Shown here: in pieces, positions 1 to 8,327 of the stretch
Position numbering within the stretch: the first letter of the stretch is position 1
Layout of the letters: every line of letters begins with the position of its first letter
Origin: Ectopseudomonas mendocina
GTDB lineage: Bacteria; Pseudomonadota; Gammaproteobacteria; Pseudomonadales; Pseudomonadaceae
Assembly: GCF_016008875.1 (NCBI RefSeq)
Contig: NZ_JADTQG010000021.1
Location: 1 to 64,000, forward strand
Reading direction: 5' to 3'
Length of the DNA stretch: 64,000 bases
Translations under genes and position numbers: made by a program
The notes under the pieces: model-generated
What the model was told of the DNA's origin: nothing
Database searches by the model: none
Seen by the model: only the letters and a program-made list of their open reading frames with translations

Positions 1-831
1 GAATGGCTCCTGAGTAGGGGTGGTGCGAATAAAGCCGCATTGAGCATCAATGGTCACTACCGATTCTTCCGGACAGTTGATACCAACTGGGGCGCTATAC
101 CTTCTTACGAGCAGCTCCTACGGCATTTCGGTGCTGCTGGGCTGCGCAAGGCAGAAAACCCAATGCGCTTTCTGACAGAAACAGGCGTGGTCACGGTCAG
201 TGCGCAGCTTCGTGATCGGCACACGGAGCTGCGTCGAATTGCGGAGATTCTGTTGGAGCCTACCGACAGTTGGTCGGCTCAGCTACTGAGCGAGTACGTT
301 GATGTTTTGAAGGCGAGAATAGAGCAAGGTGATACGAACTTGCGGTCAGCCAGGTTGGCAGCTCGTGCAGCGGCGAATCTCCTCAAAAGTGCCCAGCTGA
401 AATTAGGAGCGTTACCTACACAAAAAACACTTGAGTCATTCTGGCGAGGATCGCCTGGCCAGGTGGCAGCAGTTACTGGTTTCATCGGCTACATGAACAA
501 GTGTCACGGACTTGAGTTGCAGATCAAGCCAGACGTGCGCTGGTTGTTCCAAGCCAGGAGGCAGAAGGCTGAGCGTGAGCTGGTGGCGATGTTGAGCGAA
601 ATAGCCGATGACGACTTCGAGAGACGCTGGATCGTGAAGGGGCTCGCCTACTTCCACGATGTGGCGAGGGCGAGCCGTCGCAAGCTGGTTTTCCAGTCGC
701 AGGAATATCGGGGTGTTGCGGGGTACAGTGTCACGTACGAAGAGAAGATTCTCTGGGTGCCGTCAGCGAGCAGCTATCAGTACGGAGATCATTCCAGTCG
801 AGTTATTTCAACTTTACGTCGAAATCCTTGA
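1..831 (+). CDS. Unrecognised protein, C-terminal part (gene starts before the window)
   Basis: The reading frame is open from base 1, so the gene almost certainly begins upstream; the TTG at 40 is only the first start-like codon. The visible 276 residues are soluble, charged and mostly helical, with no signal peptide or membrane segment. I do not recognise the family. A stretch around LPTQKTLESFWRGSPGQVA loosely recalls the core-binding region of a tyrosine recombinase, but no catalytic Arg/His/Tyr set follows. The gene runs tail to tail into the tnsE-like gene, overlapping it by 29 bp. Its place beside tnsE-like suggests a transposition accessory gene (for example a TniQ/TnsD-type or element-specific protein), but this is context only. 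Confidence 0.5.
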   Translation, partial: EWLLSRGGANKAALSINGHYRFFRTVDTNWGAIPSYEQLLRHFGAAGLRKAENPMRFLTETGVVTVSAQLRDRHTELRRIAEILLEPTDSWSAQLLSEYVDVLKARIEQGDTNLRSARLAARAAANLLKSAQLKLGALPTQKTLESFWRGSPGQVAAVTGFIGYMNKCHGLELQIKPDVRWLFQARRQKAERELVAMLSEIADDDFERRWIVKGLAYFHDVARASRRKLVFQSQEYRGVAGYSVTYEEKILWVPSASSYQYGDHSSRVISTLRRNP

Positions 832-2536
832 AGGCGTTGATCAATCGGCTCCGGTAGAGCACCTTTGCATCTTTTTGGTGATGCCTGAAAATCTTTGCGC
901 TGGGTGGGAAAAATGACTCCATGTTCTTGAACCTTCCGATAACACGGCATATCTGCGAGCAGATCTTCTGAACGAAACTATCGAACTCCTCCAGGGTTCC
1001 GACGTGGGATTTCATGAACACACCGGAGTATTCAGATTTGTTAGGTTTGACTGGCTGGATCTCGAAGCAAAAGTAGTTTTCTCCGTCTACCTCGATGCGC
1101 AGTACCATCAAGCCTCGGCACTTACCGGTTTTCTTATCTAGGTAGACCCATCCTAGGTCTGACTTGTTCTTGGGGATCCAGTCGATTATCGGTCGCAGCG
1201 TAATTAGTTGCGGCGGGCCTTCGTCTCGGAACTTGGGGGGCGTGTACCAATTCACTTTGGTTACCCGATCTGGGTTATCCGCCATGATGGACCTGAACGC
1301 ATTCCAGATGTCATAGAGGAAACCCTGTGTCTCGATTTCGGCATCGGCGACATGCTCGAGCTTTCCGATGTTCTTACCGGCACCGCTACCTTCACCAGAG
1401 GAATGGGAGGTTGCCTCATTTGGATGTGGGCCGAGCCGGCCACGATCAGTCTGAATTACTTCCTTCTTTTTCTTGATTGAGCGCTTTGAGCCTAGGATCT
1501 TGAAGGGTGCCGGTTTGGCAATGGTAATTTCCGAGTGGCTGTCCGGTGCCGCGTGGGAGTGTTCGTTAAGAAACTCGTCGGCTTCCGCTGTTCGGACAGG
1601 CCTTGGCAGCACCAAGCGTCCCCCATCCTTACCCTCGCTATTGTCAAACTTCTTTCTCTGCCATTCGATCTCTTCCCCGTCCGGTTGACTCGAACCGATC
1701 AGGTTCAGGCACAAGAATGTATTGCCACCATTGATCCATCTACCGCGACATTCAAGTTGTCCTTTACCGCGGAACCAGGGCGTGGCTTCCATGAATATTT
1801 GGGCGGAGGGATCTCGCGAAATGAATTGGGCGTTGATGTGCCTGATGCGGCGGGCTGCATAGTCGTCGTATAGGAGATGAGCGAGGAAGACAGCATCGTA
1901 GTCGCGCATCTTCGGAGATGGTTTGACCAACCAGCGGTACTCGTCGCGACGAGGGTCATCAAAAAATACCGACATCACGTCCGACCAGCGCAATGTGGCT
2001 AGGGCCCGGCACACCTCCATGTTCCTAGCGTAAGCGCGAACAAAGTACTCGGTGCAGGGCACGAGCAAATTTCTGGTTCCGTCATCCAGCTTGAAGTCGA
2101 GCAATTGGGTTCGATCATGGTGATACTGCAATGGGTATTCGTGGTGATGGAAAATATGGGCATCACCCTGTCTGATTAGGTCAGCTCTGGAGGTGAGTGA
2201 CCAGCCATGTTCGCTGAAGTCGACATCGAAGATTTGGGGCGGCGATGCCAGATCTGTATCGGAGATACATATACCGTCTCGCCAAATGGCGCCTACACGA
2301 TAATGGGGCAAACTGCTCAGGGGCACGATGGCTGAGGTGCGTGAACCAGGCTCATCGTTGAATAGCTGTCTGAAGTACACCTTTACCAATGGTATAGAGC
2401 GAGGCCTCGTATTTTGCCGTATGGGGCCATACCACCAGACGAGCTGATCCCCTCGTAGCAGCTTGACCTGACTATCGGTGTGCTTAAGGTTGGGACGGTA
2501 GTACGAGAGGTCGACGCGTTGAACCCGTGCAGCCAA
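803..2536 (-). CDS. TnsE-like transposition protein of a Tn7-like element
   Basis: 577 residues, close to the roughly 540 of Tn7 TnsE. The order of conserved blocks resembles TnsE as I remember it: an N-terminal beta-rich region with WWYGPIRQN; a middle block of the form 'RNLLVPCTEYFVRAYARN' followed by a helical segment; a 'PWFRGKGQLECRGRWINGG' block; a low-complexity charged linker at about 310-400; and a C-terminal domain with VDGENYFCFEIQ and a late basic FRHHQKD segment, where TnsE has HPK. In Tn7, TnsE directs insertion into replicating and conjugating DNA by contacting the sliding clamp. The gene lies in an island whose far end looks Tn7-like. The assignment rests on remembered family pattern, not a search. 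Core genes tnsABC/tniAB are not in the window. Confidence 0.5.
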   Translation of the reverse strand: MAARVQRVDLSYYRPNLKHTDSQVKLLRGDQLVWWYGPIRQNTRPRSIPLVKVYFRQLFNDEPGSRTSAIVPLSSLPHYRVGAIWRDGICISDTDLASPPQIFDVDFSEHGWSLTSRADLIRQGDAHIFHHHEYPLQYHHDRTQLLDFKLDDGTRNLLVPCTEYFVRAYARNMEVCRALATLRWSDVMSVFFDDPRRDEYRWLVKPSPKMRDYDAVFLAHLLYDDYAARRIRHINAQFISRDPSAQIFMEATPWFRGKGQLECRGRWINGGNTFLCLNLIGSSQPDGEEIEWQRKKFDNSEGKDGGRLVLPRPVRTAEADEFLNEHSHAAPDSHSEITIAKPAPFKILGSKRSIKKKKEVIQTDRGRLGPHPNEATSHSSGEGSGAGKNIGKLEHVADAEIETQGFLYDIWNAFRSIMADNPDRVTKVNWYTPPKFRDEGPPQLITLRPIIDWIPKNKSDLGWVYLDKKTGKCRGLMVLRIEVDGENYFCFEIQPVKPNKSEYSGVFMKSHVGTLEEFDSFVQKICSQICRVIGRFKNMESFFPPSAKIFRHHQKDAKVLYRSRLINAFKDFDVKLK

Positions 2537-2775
2537 GCCTAGACTCCCATCATGTTAAATCGCCATCCATCGGAGTCTAACCATTTGCTTTGGCTCGCGC
2601 GACGCAAAAATGGCGTCTATTTAGTGGCGCCCCGAGCTGTATTGGATGCTTTACTCCGAACGATAAGGGAGAAACCGCACCCTGCGGAGGAAAAAACGAC
2701 AAGTGAGAGGGCTTTCTGAGAGCTAATCATCCGGGTATCCGTGAGTTGAAGAAGTAAGTACACAACGCTTAATAC
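2537..2775. other. Gap between the tnsE-like and HNH genes; possible 55-aa ORF
   Basis: A plus-strand frame from ATG 2552 to TGA 2717-2719 would encode 55 residues, but it has no ribosome-binding site and no recognisable features, so I do not call it a gene. The region probably holds the tnsE-like promoter. Confidence 0.3.
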
Positions 2776-3552
2776 CTACGTGACATGAGTGGGTAAGTCT
2801 CCCAATGCCACAGGGTTCATCCAGTCCAGGTTGGATAGGCATGCGCCACAGATCGGATCACCACCACCCTCCTGATTGATCGGCTGAAAGACCCGTTGGA
2901 TCAAGCCACACTGAACGCACTCACCTCGCTCTGCCCGAACCAGCACAACCAATGCTGGTTCTCCCGGTTCACGTGGAGGCATAGACCAGTGAGTGGCTCC
3001 CCAACTCGATGCATCCTTTACCGTAGTAGTCACTAATTGAAATGACTGTGCCAACCGAAGTGGTTGCCCCTTGGCTAAAAGATCGCGCTCTGTGGCAAAC
3101 CGCAGAAGGGTCTCCAATCGCTCTCGTGTCGGCTCCTCGAAATTCCAGCCTTTCTCCTTCGCTTGTTCCAACACGTTGAGTGCGATTGATACCCGTCTGC
3201 TGCTAACGACCTCGTCGCAGAGACGGCTAGCCTTATCGGCTTTCTCTGCAAGTTTTTGCAGTTGTATCTGTATAAGAAGTGAAGGTTCGAATTGGAGTGA
3301 TGACTTTTTCCGATTGCATGAGTCGCACGCTGGCAACCAATTTCTGAACGAGTTTAAATCGAACGAAGCTGGTAGGCCGAGCGCCGACTTAGCAGCATTA
3401 AATAGTGAGGGATTATTGAGAAGATGCTCGGGCAAGACATGATCGACGACCATTGCGGCGAGGTCGAGTGGAAGGCTGCACAGATAGCACTTCATGCCAT
3501 GTGTCAAGAATATTGCGTACCGTTGCGCGTTTGAGAATTTATACGTCGACAT
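2776..3552 (-). CDS. HNH endonuclease with two zinc-binding Cys pairs
   Basis: The predicted DNase has a classic Cys4-HNH core near its N-terminus: KCYLC, then VVDHVLPE carrying the Asp-His of the motif, then LPACDSCNRKKSS with the second Cys pair, the Asn and basic residues. The C-terminal third adds another zinc ribbon (ECVQCG ... PICGAC), which could bind DNA or a protein partner. The frame extends to a TTG at 3627, but I prefer ATG 3552, which has GTGAGG upstream and starts just before the conserved region (258 residues). HNH proteins of this type occur as restriction-like nucleases in defence islands, which fits the surrounding cargo; the target is unknown. The gene appears single, with no methylase beside it. 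Confidence 0.8.
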   Translation of the reverse strand: MSTYKFSNAQRYAIFLTHGMKCYLCSLPLDLAAMVVDHVLPEHLLNNPSLFNAAKSALGLPASFDLNSFRNWLPACDSCNRKKSSLQFEPSLLIQIQLQKLAEKADKASRLCDEVVSSRRVSIALNVLEQAKEKGWNFEEPTRERLETLLRFATERDLLAKGQPLRLAQSFQLVTTTVKDASSWGATHWSMPPREPGEPALVVLVRAERGECVQCGLIQRVFQPINQEGGGDPICGACLSNLDWMNPVALGDLPTHVT

Positions 3553-3937
3553 AATGTGATCTTTCCTCACCTCTCCGTAATTGCGGTAGCATCTACCAAG
3601 ATTCGACTCTAGCGCTTCCTTGATCAATGCTTAAATTTGTGTTTGACGGGCAGAGGTTGTCAGAAAGCTGTCTATGCCCCAAGACCAGCTTATAGCTGGT
3701 TCCTACCGCTAATCTGTAGCATTATGCAGGTGAGGTCGAATGCAATCGATGTTCGCTTCATGGTGATTGAACTACATCATACCTATTCGGTTGTGCGCAA
3801 GTACTTGAACCAATGCGCTGGCCTTTTGTATTGGCAGGTATGTGAGCGCGTTCAGGCAGGCGTAAGGCTCATGCCCGTTAAGGTGAGCTGACTGGATTAA
3901 TTTCACCCAGTTTGTGATTTTCAAGATTATATTTTTG
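3553..3937. other. Intergenic region between divergent nuclease genes, with a short palindrome
   Basis: No convincing gene. At 3684-3700 there is a perfect ACCAGCT-TAT-AGCTGGT palindrome, which could be an operator or weak hairpin. The promoters of both the HNH gene and the endA-like gene must lie here. Confidence 0.4.
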
Positions 3938-4903
3938 ATGAAACTAATATATTCTCTCTTATTCCTAACCCTGATCTTCACCGCAAGCTCATTTGCAGGC
4001 GGGCCTATAACATTCGTCGAGGCAAAGATCATCGCGAAGCGTGATGTTTTTTTCGACCATGCCGAAAGTGATCAAGGGGAGTTGTACTGCGGCTGTAAGT
4101 GGCAATGGGTTGGAAAAACTGGTGGGCGTATCGACCACAGCTCCTGCGGATATGAAGTAAGAAAACAGGAAAATCGGGCTGCGCGGATAGAGTGGGAGCA
4201 CATTGTTCCAGCATGGACCTTCGGGCACCAACGACAATGCTGGCAGAACGGTGGTCGAAAGAACTGTGTAGCTACAGATTCTGTCTTTCGAGCTATGGAG
4301 GCTGACCTGTTTAACCTGTACCCGGCTGTAGGAGAGGTGAATGGTGATAGGGCCAATTACAACTACGGGATCGTCAGTGGTGCATCTACTCAGTACGGAC
4401 GATGTGATACCAGAATCGATTTCGGCACTAGGACAGCTGAGCCAAGAAATGAAGTGAAGGGCCTTGTGGCACGGACTACGTTCTACATGTTTGATCGGTA
4501 CAATCTGAACATGTCACGTCAGCAGCAGAGACTGCTGATGGCTTGGAATAATCAATACCCAACTACCGCATGGGAGCGCGAGCGCAACGAACGCATCGCG
4601 CGAGTGGTAGGCTTCTCAAACCCTTTTGTAACGGGCGAGCGAGCCTGGTTCCTTGGCTATAAGCCGGTTGGAGAAGGAGTGGCATCACTGGCGTCAAATG
4701 CTCCTGCGCAACAGATGGTCGCGGTAAAACGACCTCTTCAGGAGGTCGGAATGTTGATCATCGGTAACCGAAGAAGCGGGGTTTACCACCTGCCTGCAGG
4801 ATGTCCGAGCTATGGCCAGGTCTCAGCGAAAAACCAGATCTCGTTTGACTCAGAAGCGGAGGCATTGAAAGCTGGTTTCCGAAAAGCGGGCAATTGCAGG
4901 TGA
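3938..4903 (+). CDS. Secreted EndA/NucM-family endonuclease I with C-terminal Ada-type metal-binding domain
   Basis: The protein starts with a signal peptide (MKLIYSLLFLTLIFTASSFAG) and is expected in the periplasm or outside the cell. The body is an endonuclease I domain: RIEWEHIVPAW carries the catalytic His, followed by the DLFNLYPAVGEVN and NYNYG segments usual for EndA, a nonspecific DNase. The last ~50 residues (IGNRRSGVYHLPAGCPSYG ... AGNC) match the small Ada-like metal-binding domain often appended to such nucleases. I chose ATG 3938 over ATG 3914 because it begins directly at the signal peptide; neither has a strong ribosome-binding site. As island cargo it may attack incoming DNA in the periplasm or scavenge nucleotides. 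Confidence 0.85.
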   Translation: MKLIYSLLFLTLIFTASSFAGGPITFVEAKIIAKRDVFFDHAESDQGELYCGCKWQWVGKTGGRIDHSSCGYEVRKQENRAARIEWEHIVPAWTFGHQRQCWQNGGRKNCVATDSVFRAMEADLFNLYPAVGEVNGDRANYNYGIVSGASTQYGRCDTRIDFGTRTAEPRNEVKGLVARTTFYMFDRYNLNMSRQQQRLLMAWNNQYPTTAWERERNERIARVVGFSNPFVTGERAWFLGYKPVGEGVASLASNAPAQQMVAVKRPLQEVGMLIIGNRRSGVYHLPAGCPSYGQVSAKNQISFDSEAEALKAGFRKAGNCR

Positions 4904-5012
4904 GCAATCGAGAAACCTAACCCGCGACAGGCCGCGCCTCTTCCACGCCTGGCTGTGCTTCGGCTAGACCGCCGCTACACCGCTTCCAGGGCATGTCCAT
5001 TAACCTTGCGGA

Positions 5013-5405
5013 TCAGATAGGAAGGCCATGTTCAATTGCATGAATGGCCTGCTGTACTGCATGGCCGCCCGCTTCTGTCGCCAGCAGATCAACGGGGCGC
5101 TCCTTGGCTAGCACTTTATTCGGCGTGGTCAGCCAGGAGATCGCGCCTTCTAGATTGCTTTCATAAAGGTCCCCAAGGCTATCCAGTGCACGGACAAGCC
5201 GGCAAAAGGTCTCGCTAGAGGATATAGGCATCGCTGAGTCGAGTGAGATGGAGCGCGCACCGATCCATTCCGCTATTTGAGCAGTCGGCTGTCCGAGCTC
5301 CACAGCCAGATCGGAAATCAAAGAAGCTGGCAGCCCAGCCAGAATGGCTTGATGCAGGTGGTAGTGGCCTTTCGGCAGATCCAGCTTGTCGTGAAGTTTG
5401 TCCAT
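5013..5405 (-). CDS. Xre/MbcA/ParS-type antitoxin with DUF2384 toxin-binding domain
   Basis: 130 residues. The N-terminal half has a helix-turn-helix-like layout (residues 25-50, LISDLAVELGQPTAQIAEWIG), and the C-terminal half is the typical toxin-binding domain: LEGAISWLTTPNKVLAKERPVDLLATEAGG. Proteins of this type neutralise RES-domain NAD+-degrading toxins encoded just downstream. Here the downstream side (below 5013) holds no RES gene, only a gap and then the convergent endA-like gene, so this antitoxin is an orphan or serves a different partner. The upstream neighbour on the same strand is a small zinc-ribbon protein 53 bp away, possibly co-transcribed. Confidence 0.8.
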   Translation of the reverse strand: MDKLHDKLDLPKGHYHLHQAILAGLPASLISDLAVELGQPTAQIAEWIGARSISLDSAMPISSSETFCRLVRALDSLGDLYESNLEGAISWLTTPNKVLAKERPVDLLATEAGGHAVQQAIHAIEHGLPI

Positions 5406-5458
5406 GCTGACTGACCCAAGAATGATTTCATAAAGTCGAGGGAAAAGAGTTCCTGAGT

Positions 5459-5785
5459 TTAGTGGTCGCTCTTGAGATCATCAGATCCGAGCAGGCCGAA
5501 TTTCTCTCTTTCGATATCAGGAAACTCGTCGAACATGGTGTTGACCATGCGTTCGCGGCTCAAAGCGCTAAGGGTACGGAAGAAGCAAGGTTCACAGAGG
5601 CGAACCTCGTAGCGTTTGCCATCATGCATAGAGCCCAAACCCCACTGGGCCTGCAGGATTCCAAACTGGGGGCCGTAGCCTTCCACGCAGGTGCTTTGTC
5701 CGCAGACATCGCAAGCGACATCTAGGCTCGTTTCAGCTGGTTGATCGGTGCATTTCACGATCACTACCTCCACGGCAGATTTCAT
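5459..5785 (-). CDS. Small zinc-ribbon protein of unknown function
   Basis: 108 residues with two Cys pairs, CDVCGQS and CEPCFF, likely holding one zinc. Between them lies an aromatic, Gly-rich stretch (YGPQFGILQAQWGLGSMHDG) seen in a widespread family of uncharacterised proteobacterial proteins. ATG 5783-5785 is chosen because AAGGGG sits just before it; longer readings run into the HAD gene promoter. It lies upstream of the ParS-like antitoxin on the same strand and diverges from the HAD phosphatase gene. It may be a regulatory or adaptor protein; no function is assigned. Confidence 0.75.
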   Translation of the reverse strand: MKSAVEVVIVKCTDQPAETSLDVACDVCGQSTCVEGYGPQFGILQAQWGLGSMHDGKRYEVRLCEPCFFRTLSALSRERMVNTMFDEFPDIEREKFGLLGSDDLKSDH

Positions 5786-5934
5786 CGTTCCCCTTATAGT
5801 ATCTGCGTGAATGGGCCAGATTGCCTGCAAACGCAGGCATGAAGCGCTCCACCGATAGGCGGTCTCATGCGCAGCCTCTTCATCTGCGCGATAGACCGGC
5901 CACAATGGCTGTGCTGAGGGCACTTGGAGGGGGT

Positions 5935-6567
5935 ATGTTGAAAGCTGTCGTCTTTGACGTGTATGGAACCCTCCTGCAGATCGGCGAGCGGCGGCGACCT
6001 TTTCGCAAGCTAATGCAGCAGTTGCGGCTTCAAGGGCGAAGGCCAAAGCCAGACGATGCACGGACGCTCATGACTCAAAGTCTAGGCCTGGCAGGAGCAG
6101 CGGCCTATTTCGGTGGACAAATTAGTCTCTCTGCTCTTGCCAACATGGAGGCTGACCTCTTCGCCGAGCTAGCAAGCATTCGCCTTTTCGATGACACCCT
6201 TGACGCGTTGGATCAGCTCAGGAGGGCGGGTTTTAAGCTCGCACTGTGCTCCAACCTCGCTGCCCCCTATGCCATCCCTGCCAAGTTGCTATTACCGGCG
6301 TTCGACGTTTACGTCTGGAGCTTCGAGGTCGGTGCAATCAAGCCAGAGCCCGAGATCTATCGACAGGTGGCGGAGCAGCTTGGCTATGAGGCTTCGGCTA
6401 TTGCAATGCTCGGAGATACAGCCAGTGCCGACATGCATGGCCCGATCGCGTATGGCATGCAGGGCTACCACCTGCAGCGTTATGGGCAGCTTGACGATTC
6501 AGGGTTCTGTTCGTTGGCTGATTTCACTGAGCACGTCTTGCAGCTCCTGGCTAGAGCTGATGACTGA
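5935..6567 (+). CDS. HAD-superfamily hydrolase
   Basis: 210 residues. Motif I is FDVYGTL at the N-terminus (catalytic Asp8), motif II is CSNLA around residue 101, motif III the Lys in GAIKPEPEIY, and motif IV the MLGDTASADMHG acidic pair. This is the layout of the haloacid-dehalogenase/phosphatase group with a small helical cap. It probably dephosphorylates a small metabolite, substrate unknown. ATG 5935 follows GGAGGGGG directly; the frame is open upstream to 5821, but that part has no ribosome-binding site. It diverges from the zinc-ribbon gene and is separated by 127 bp from the next operon. Confidence 0.85.
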   Translation: MLKAVVFDVYGTLLQIGERRRPFRKLMQQLRLQGRRPKPDDARTLMTQSLGLAGAAAYFGGQISLSALANMEADLFAELASIRLFDDTLDALDQLRRAGFKLALCSNLAAPYAIPAKLLLPAFDVYVWSFEVGAIKPEPEIYRQVAEQLGYEASAIAMLGDTASADMHGPIAYGMQGYHLQRYGQLDDSGFCSLADFTEHVLQLLARADD

Positions 6568-6694
6568 CCTTCAGTAGACCCGCTTCTTCTTTGGCCAGGC
6601 TATCAAGCGATCAGTAGCTGGTCTTGCAGGCATGCCGGTTATGGACTAAATTCTAACCATTAATGTACGATTTTCTTACGGATGGTTCAGGAAT
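6568..6694 (+). promoter_or_regulatory. Probable promoter/operator of the XRE-ImmA-protease operon
   Basis: An inverted repeat AACCAT (6655-6660) ... ATGGTT (6682-6687) with an AT-rich 21-bp centre sits just before the first gene of the operon. Such symmetry is what an XRE repressor such as the one encoded at 6957 would bind. The core promoter elements cannot be fixed by eye. Confidence 0.35.
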
Positions 6695-6964
6695 ATGAAA
6701 AGCGAAATTGAGAAGCATCTTGGCCAGTTCTGGGACAAACGTGCTCTTGAAATCGTGGAAGACCCTCTTTCTACTGATCAGTTGGGAGCCCCCCTGGAAT
6801 CGGTCATGGCTGTCGACGCGCTTGTAGAAATTGGCAAGATGCTTCAAATCAAAATCCCTGTAGAGGTTGTGATTCGTAACGGGGGCTACGAAACCAAGGA
6901 GCAGTTCGTAAGCTTGGTTACATCAGGCATCCTCAAACATGTGAAGGAGCTGGGCAATGAGTAG
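6695..6964 (+). CDS. Small acidic protein resembling an acyl-carrier-protein fold
   Basis: 89 residues, four predicted helices. The middle segment APLESVMAVDALVEIGKML followed by QIKIPVEVV and an aromatic/acidic 'ETKEQFVSLV' resembles helix II to helix IV of acyl carrier proteins, with ESV in place of the DSL that carries phosphopantetheine. It is also compatible with an unrelated helical regulator. It is the first gene of a tight operon and overlaps the XRE regulator by 8 bp, which implies coupled translation and a shared role. AGGA lies 5 bp before the ATG. No close family is recognised; the ACP link is an inference from pattern. Confidence 0.6.
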   Translation: MKSEIEKHLGQFWDKRALEIVEDPLSTDQLGAPLESVMAVDALVEIGKMLQIKIPVEVVIRNGGYETKEQFVSLVTSGILKHVKELGNE

Positions 6965-7304
6965 CTCCTCAATGGACGAACAAGACAGGCTCCGTCTGGC
7001 TGAGCGGCTTCGAGACGCGCGTGAATATGTTGGACTCTCTCAAGATGAGGTTGCACAGGCGTTGGGGCTTTCTCGGCCTGCTGTAACCAACATAGAATCG
7101 GGAAATCGTAAGGTTGAGGCCGTGGAGCTTAGCAAGCTGGCCAAGCTCTATCGAAAGTCGATTGAATACCTTATGACCGGACGAGATCCTTTGCCTTCCG
7201 GCCCTACTCAGCTTGCGTTTCTGGCGAGAGCCGTGCATGGGCTGTCACAGCAAGATATTGATGAGGTAGCTCGGTTCGCCGAGTTTCTCAAACACAAGGG
7301 ATAG
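6957..7304 (+). CDS. XRE-family helix-turn-helix regulator
   Basis: 115 residues. The DNA-binding domain is residues 12-68: LRDAREYVGLSQDEVAQALG followed by the recognition helix in LSRPAVTNIESGNRKVEAVEL. A short C-terminal helical part follows. The stop is 3 bp before the start of the ImmA-type metallopeptidase gene, the usual ImmR-ImmA arrangement in which the peptidase cleaves the repressor to switch on the operon. It overlaps the preceding ACP-like gene by 8 bp. The likely operator is the inverted repeat at 6655-6687. Confidence 0.9.
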   Translation: MSSSSMDEQDRLRLAERLRDAREYVGLSQDEVAQALGLSRPAVTNIESGNRKVEAVELSKLAKLYRKSIEYLMTGRDPLPSGPTQLAFLARAVHGLSQQDIDEVARFAEFLKHKG

Positions 7305-7307
7305 TGA

Positions 7308-8327
7308 ATGAGCTACCGCGATATTGTTTTGCGAGCGACGCAACGCGCGGCCGAAGTTACGGATGCGACTGGTGCAATGGCGCGCATCGAGCAAGATGGA
7401 TATACGCGGATTGACCCTTTCCAGGTTGCTGCTGATTCTGGGGTTCTGGTCATGCTACGTCCCATGGAAAAGCTGCTCGGGGCTTTTCTGGGCGATGAGA
7501 CGCCAGGGATCTTGGTTAATGTTGAGCGCCCGGCCGGCCTGGTGCATATGACGTGCGCCCATGAGTTGGGGCATTTCTTCATGGGACACGGTAGTTCGGC
7601 TGACGAGAGAATCTACTACGGCTCTAAAGGCGCACTTATTGAGCAAGAAGCGGATCAGTTCGGCTACAACCTTCTGGTTCCACGGAAGTTGATTGTCAAA
7701 ATAATGCAGCGCAAGCGGTGGAAGAAGGAGGAGTTGTTCCAGCCAGTTATTCTGTACCAGTTGGCATTGCGTATGGGGGTCAGTTACGAGGCTGCCGCAT
7801 GGTCACTCAACCGTCACAACGTAATGAGTGTCGATGAGGTGTATCAAATGTTGCGGACTACCCCCGCGATGATTAAGAAATCCTTGCTTGGTGAACGTCT
7901 ACTTGATGTGAGGAAGGAGGTTTGGTTACTCGACAGTGATGATAGAACCTCGATCTTGGAGCCTCGTCCGGATGACCAATTGGTGGTGAGACTGCCAAGC
8001 CACGCATCTTCAGGGTACCTTTGGGAGGCTGCGTCTCTTGAAACGTTGGTAACGGATGGTTTCCATCTAGAACCTATAACTGTACCTTCGGTTTCATCCG
8101 CAGAAAGCTCTTTGACTTTCGGCGGCTCTGAAACTATGGACTACTTACTCAATGGGGGGCGTGCCGATGGTAGTCTGCCGGTTGATGTGTATCTCACCGA
8201 GAAAACTCCCTGGGATACTTCCGCTCCAGCGATAAACACGTATAGATCACGAGCTCAATTTGAAGCATTAAATAATGGACTGACGCCCTATTCACGTAAG
8301 CAACTTCTTGAAGATGGGGCATCTTGA
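7308..8327 (+). CDS. ImmA/IrrE-type metallopeptidase fused to a chagasin-like (I42) inhibitor domain
   Basis: 339 residues in two parts. Residues 1-200 are an ImmA/IrrE zinc peptidase: HELGH at 85-89 with Glu86 as catalytic base, and EQEADQFGYNLLVP (112-125) giving the third zinc ligand. Residues about 205-300 look like an I42 protease-inhibitor domain: VWLLDSDDRTSILEPRPDDQ, then LVVRLPSHASSGYLWEAA, the second piece matching the chagasin NPTTGY..W loop. Chagasins inhibit papain-family cysteine proteases, and the next gene encodes one. The pairing suggests this protein both controls transcription (by cleaving the XRE repressor) and holds the protease in check. Its stop overlaps the protease start (TGATG). 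Confidence 0.8.
   Translation: MSYRDIVLRATQRAAEVTDATGAMARIEQDGYTRIDPFQVAADSGVLVMLRPMEKLLGAFLGDETPGILVNVERPAGLVHMTCAHELGHFFMGHGSSADERIYYGSKGALIEQEADQFGYNLLVPRKLIVKIMQRKRWKKEELFQPVILYQLALRMGVSYEAAAWSLNRHNVMSVDEVYQMLRTTPAMIKKSLLGERLLDVRKEVWLLDSDDRTSILEPRPDDQLVVRLPSHASSGYLWEAASLETLVTDGFHLEPITVPSVSSAESSLTFGGSETMDYLLNGGRADGSLPVDVYLTEKTPWDTSAPAINTYRSRAQFEALNNGLTPYSRKQLLEDGAS

Noticed and set aside
2552..2719. Possible 55-codon gene divergent from the tnsE-like gene
   Set aside because: No ribosome-binding site, no family, and chance frames of this length are common.
3637..3891. 84-codon frame upstream of the endA-like gene
   Set aside because: Poor start context and no protein-like pattern; it covers the presumed promoters.
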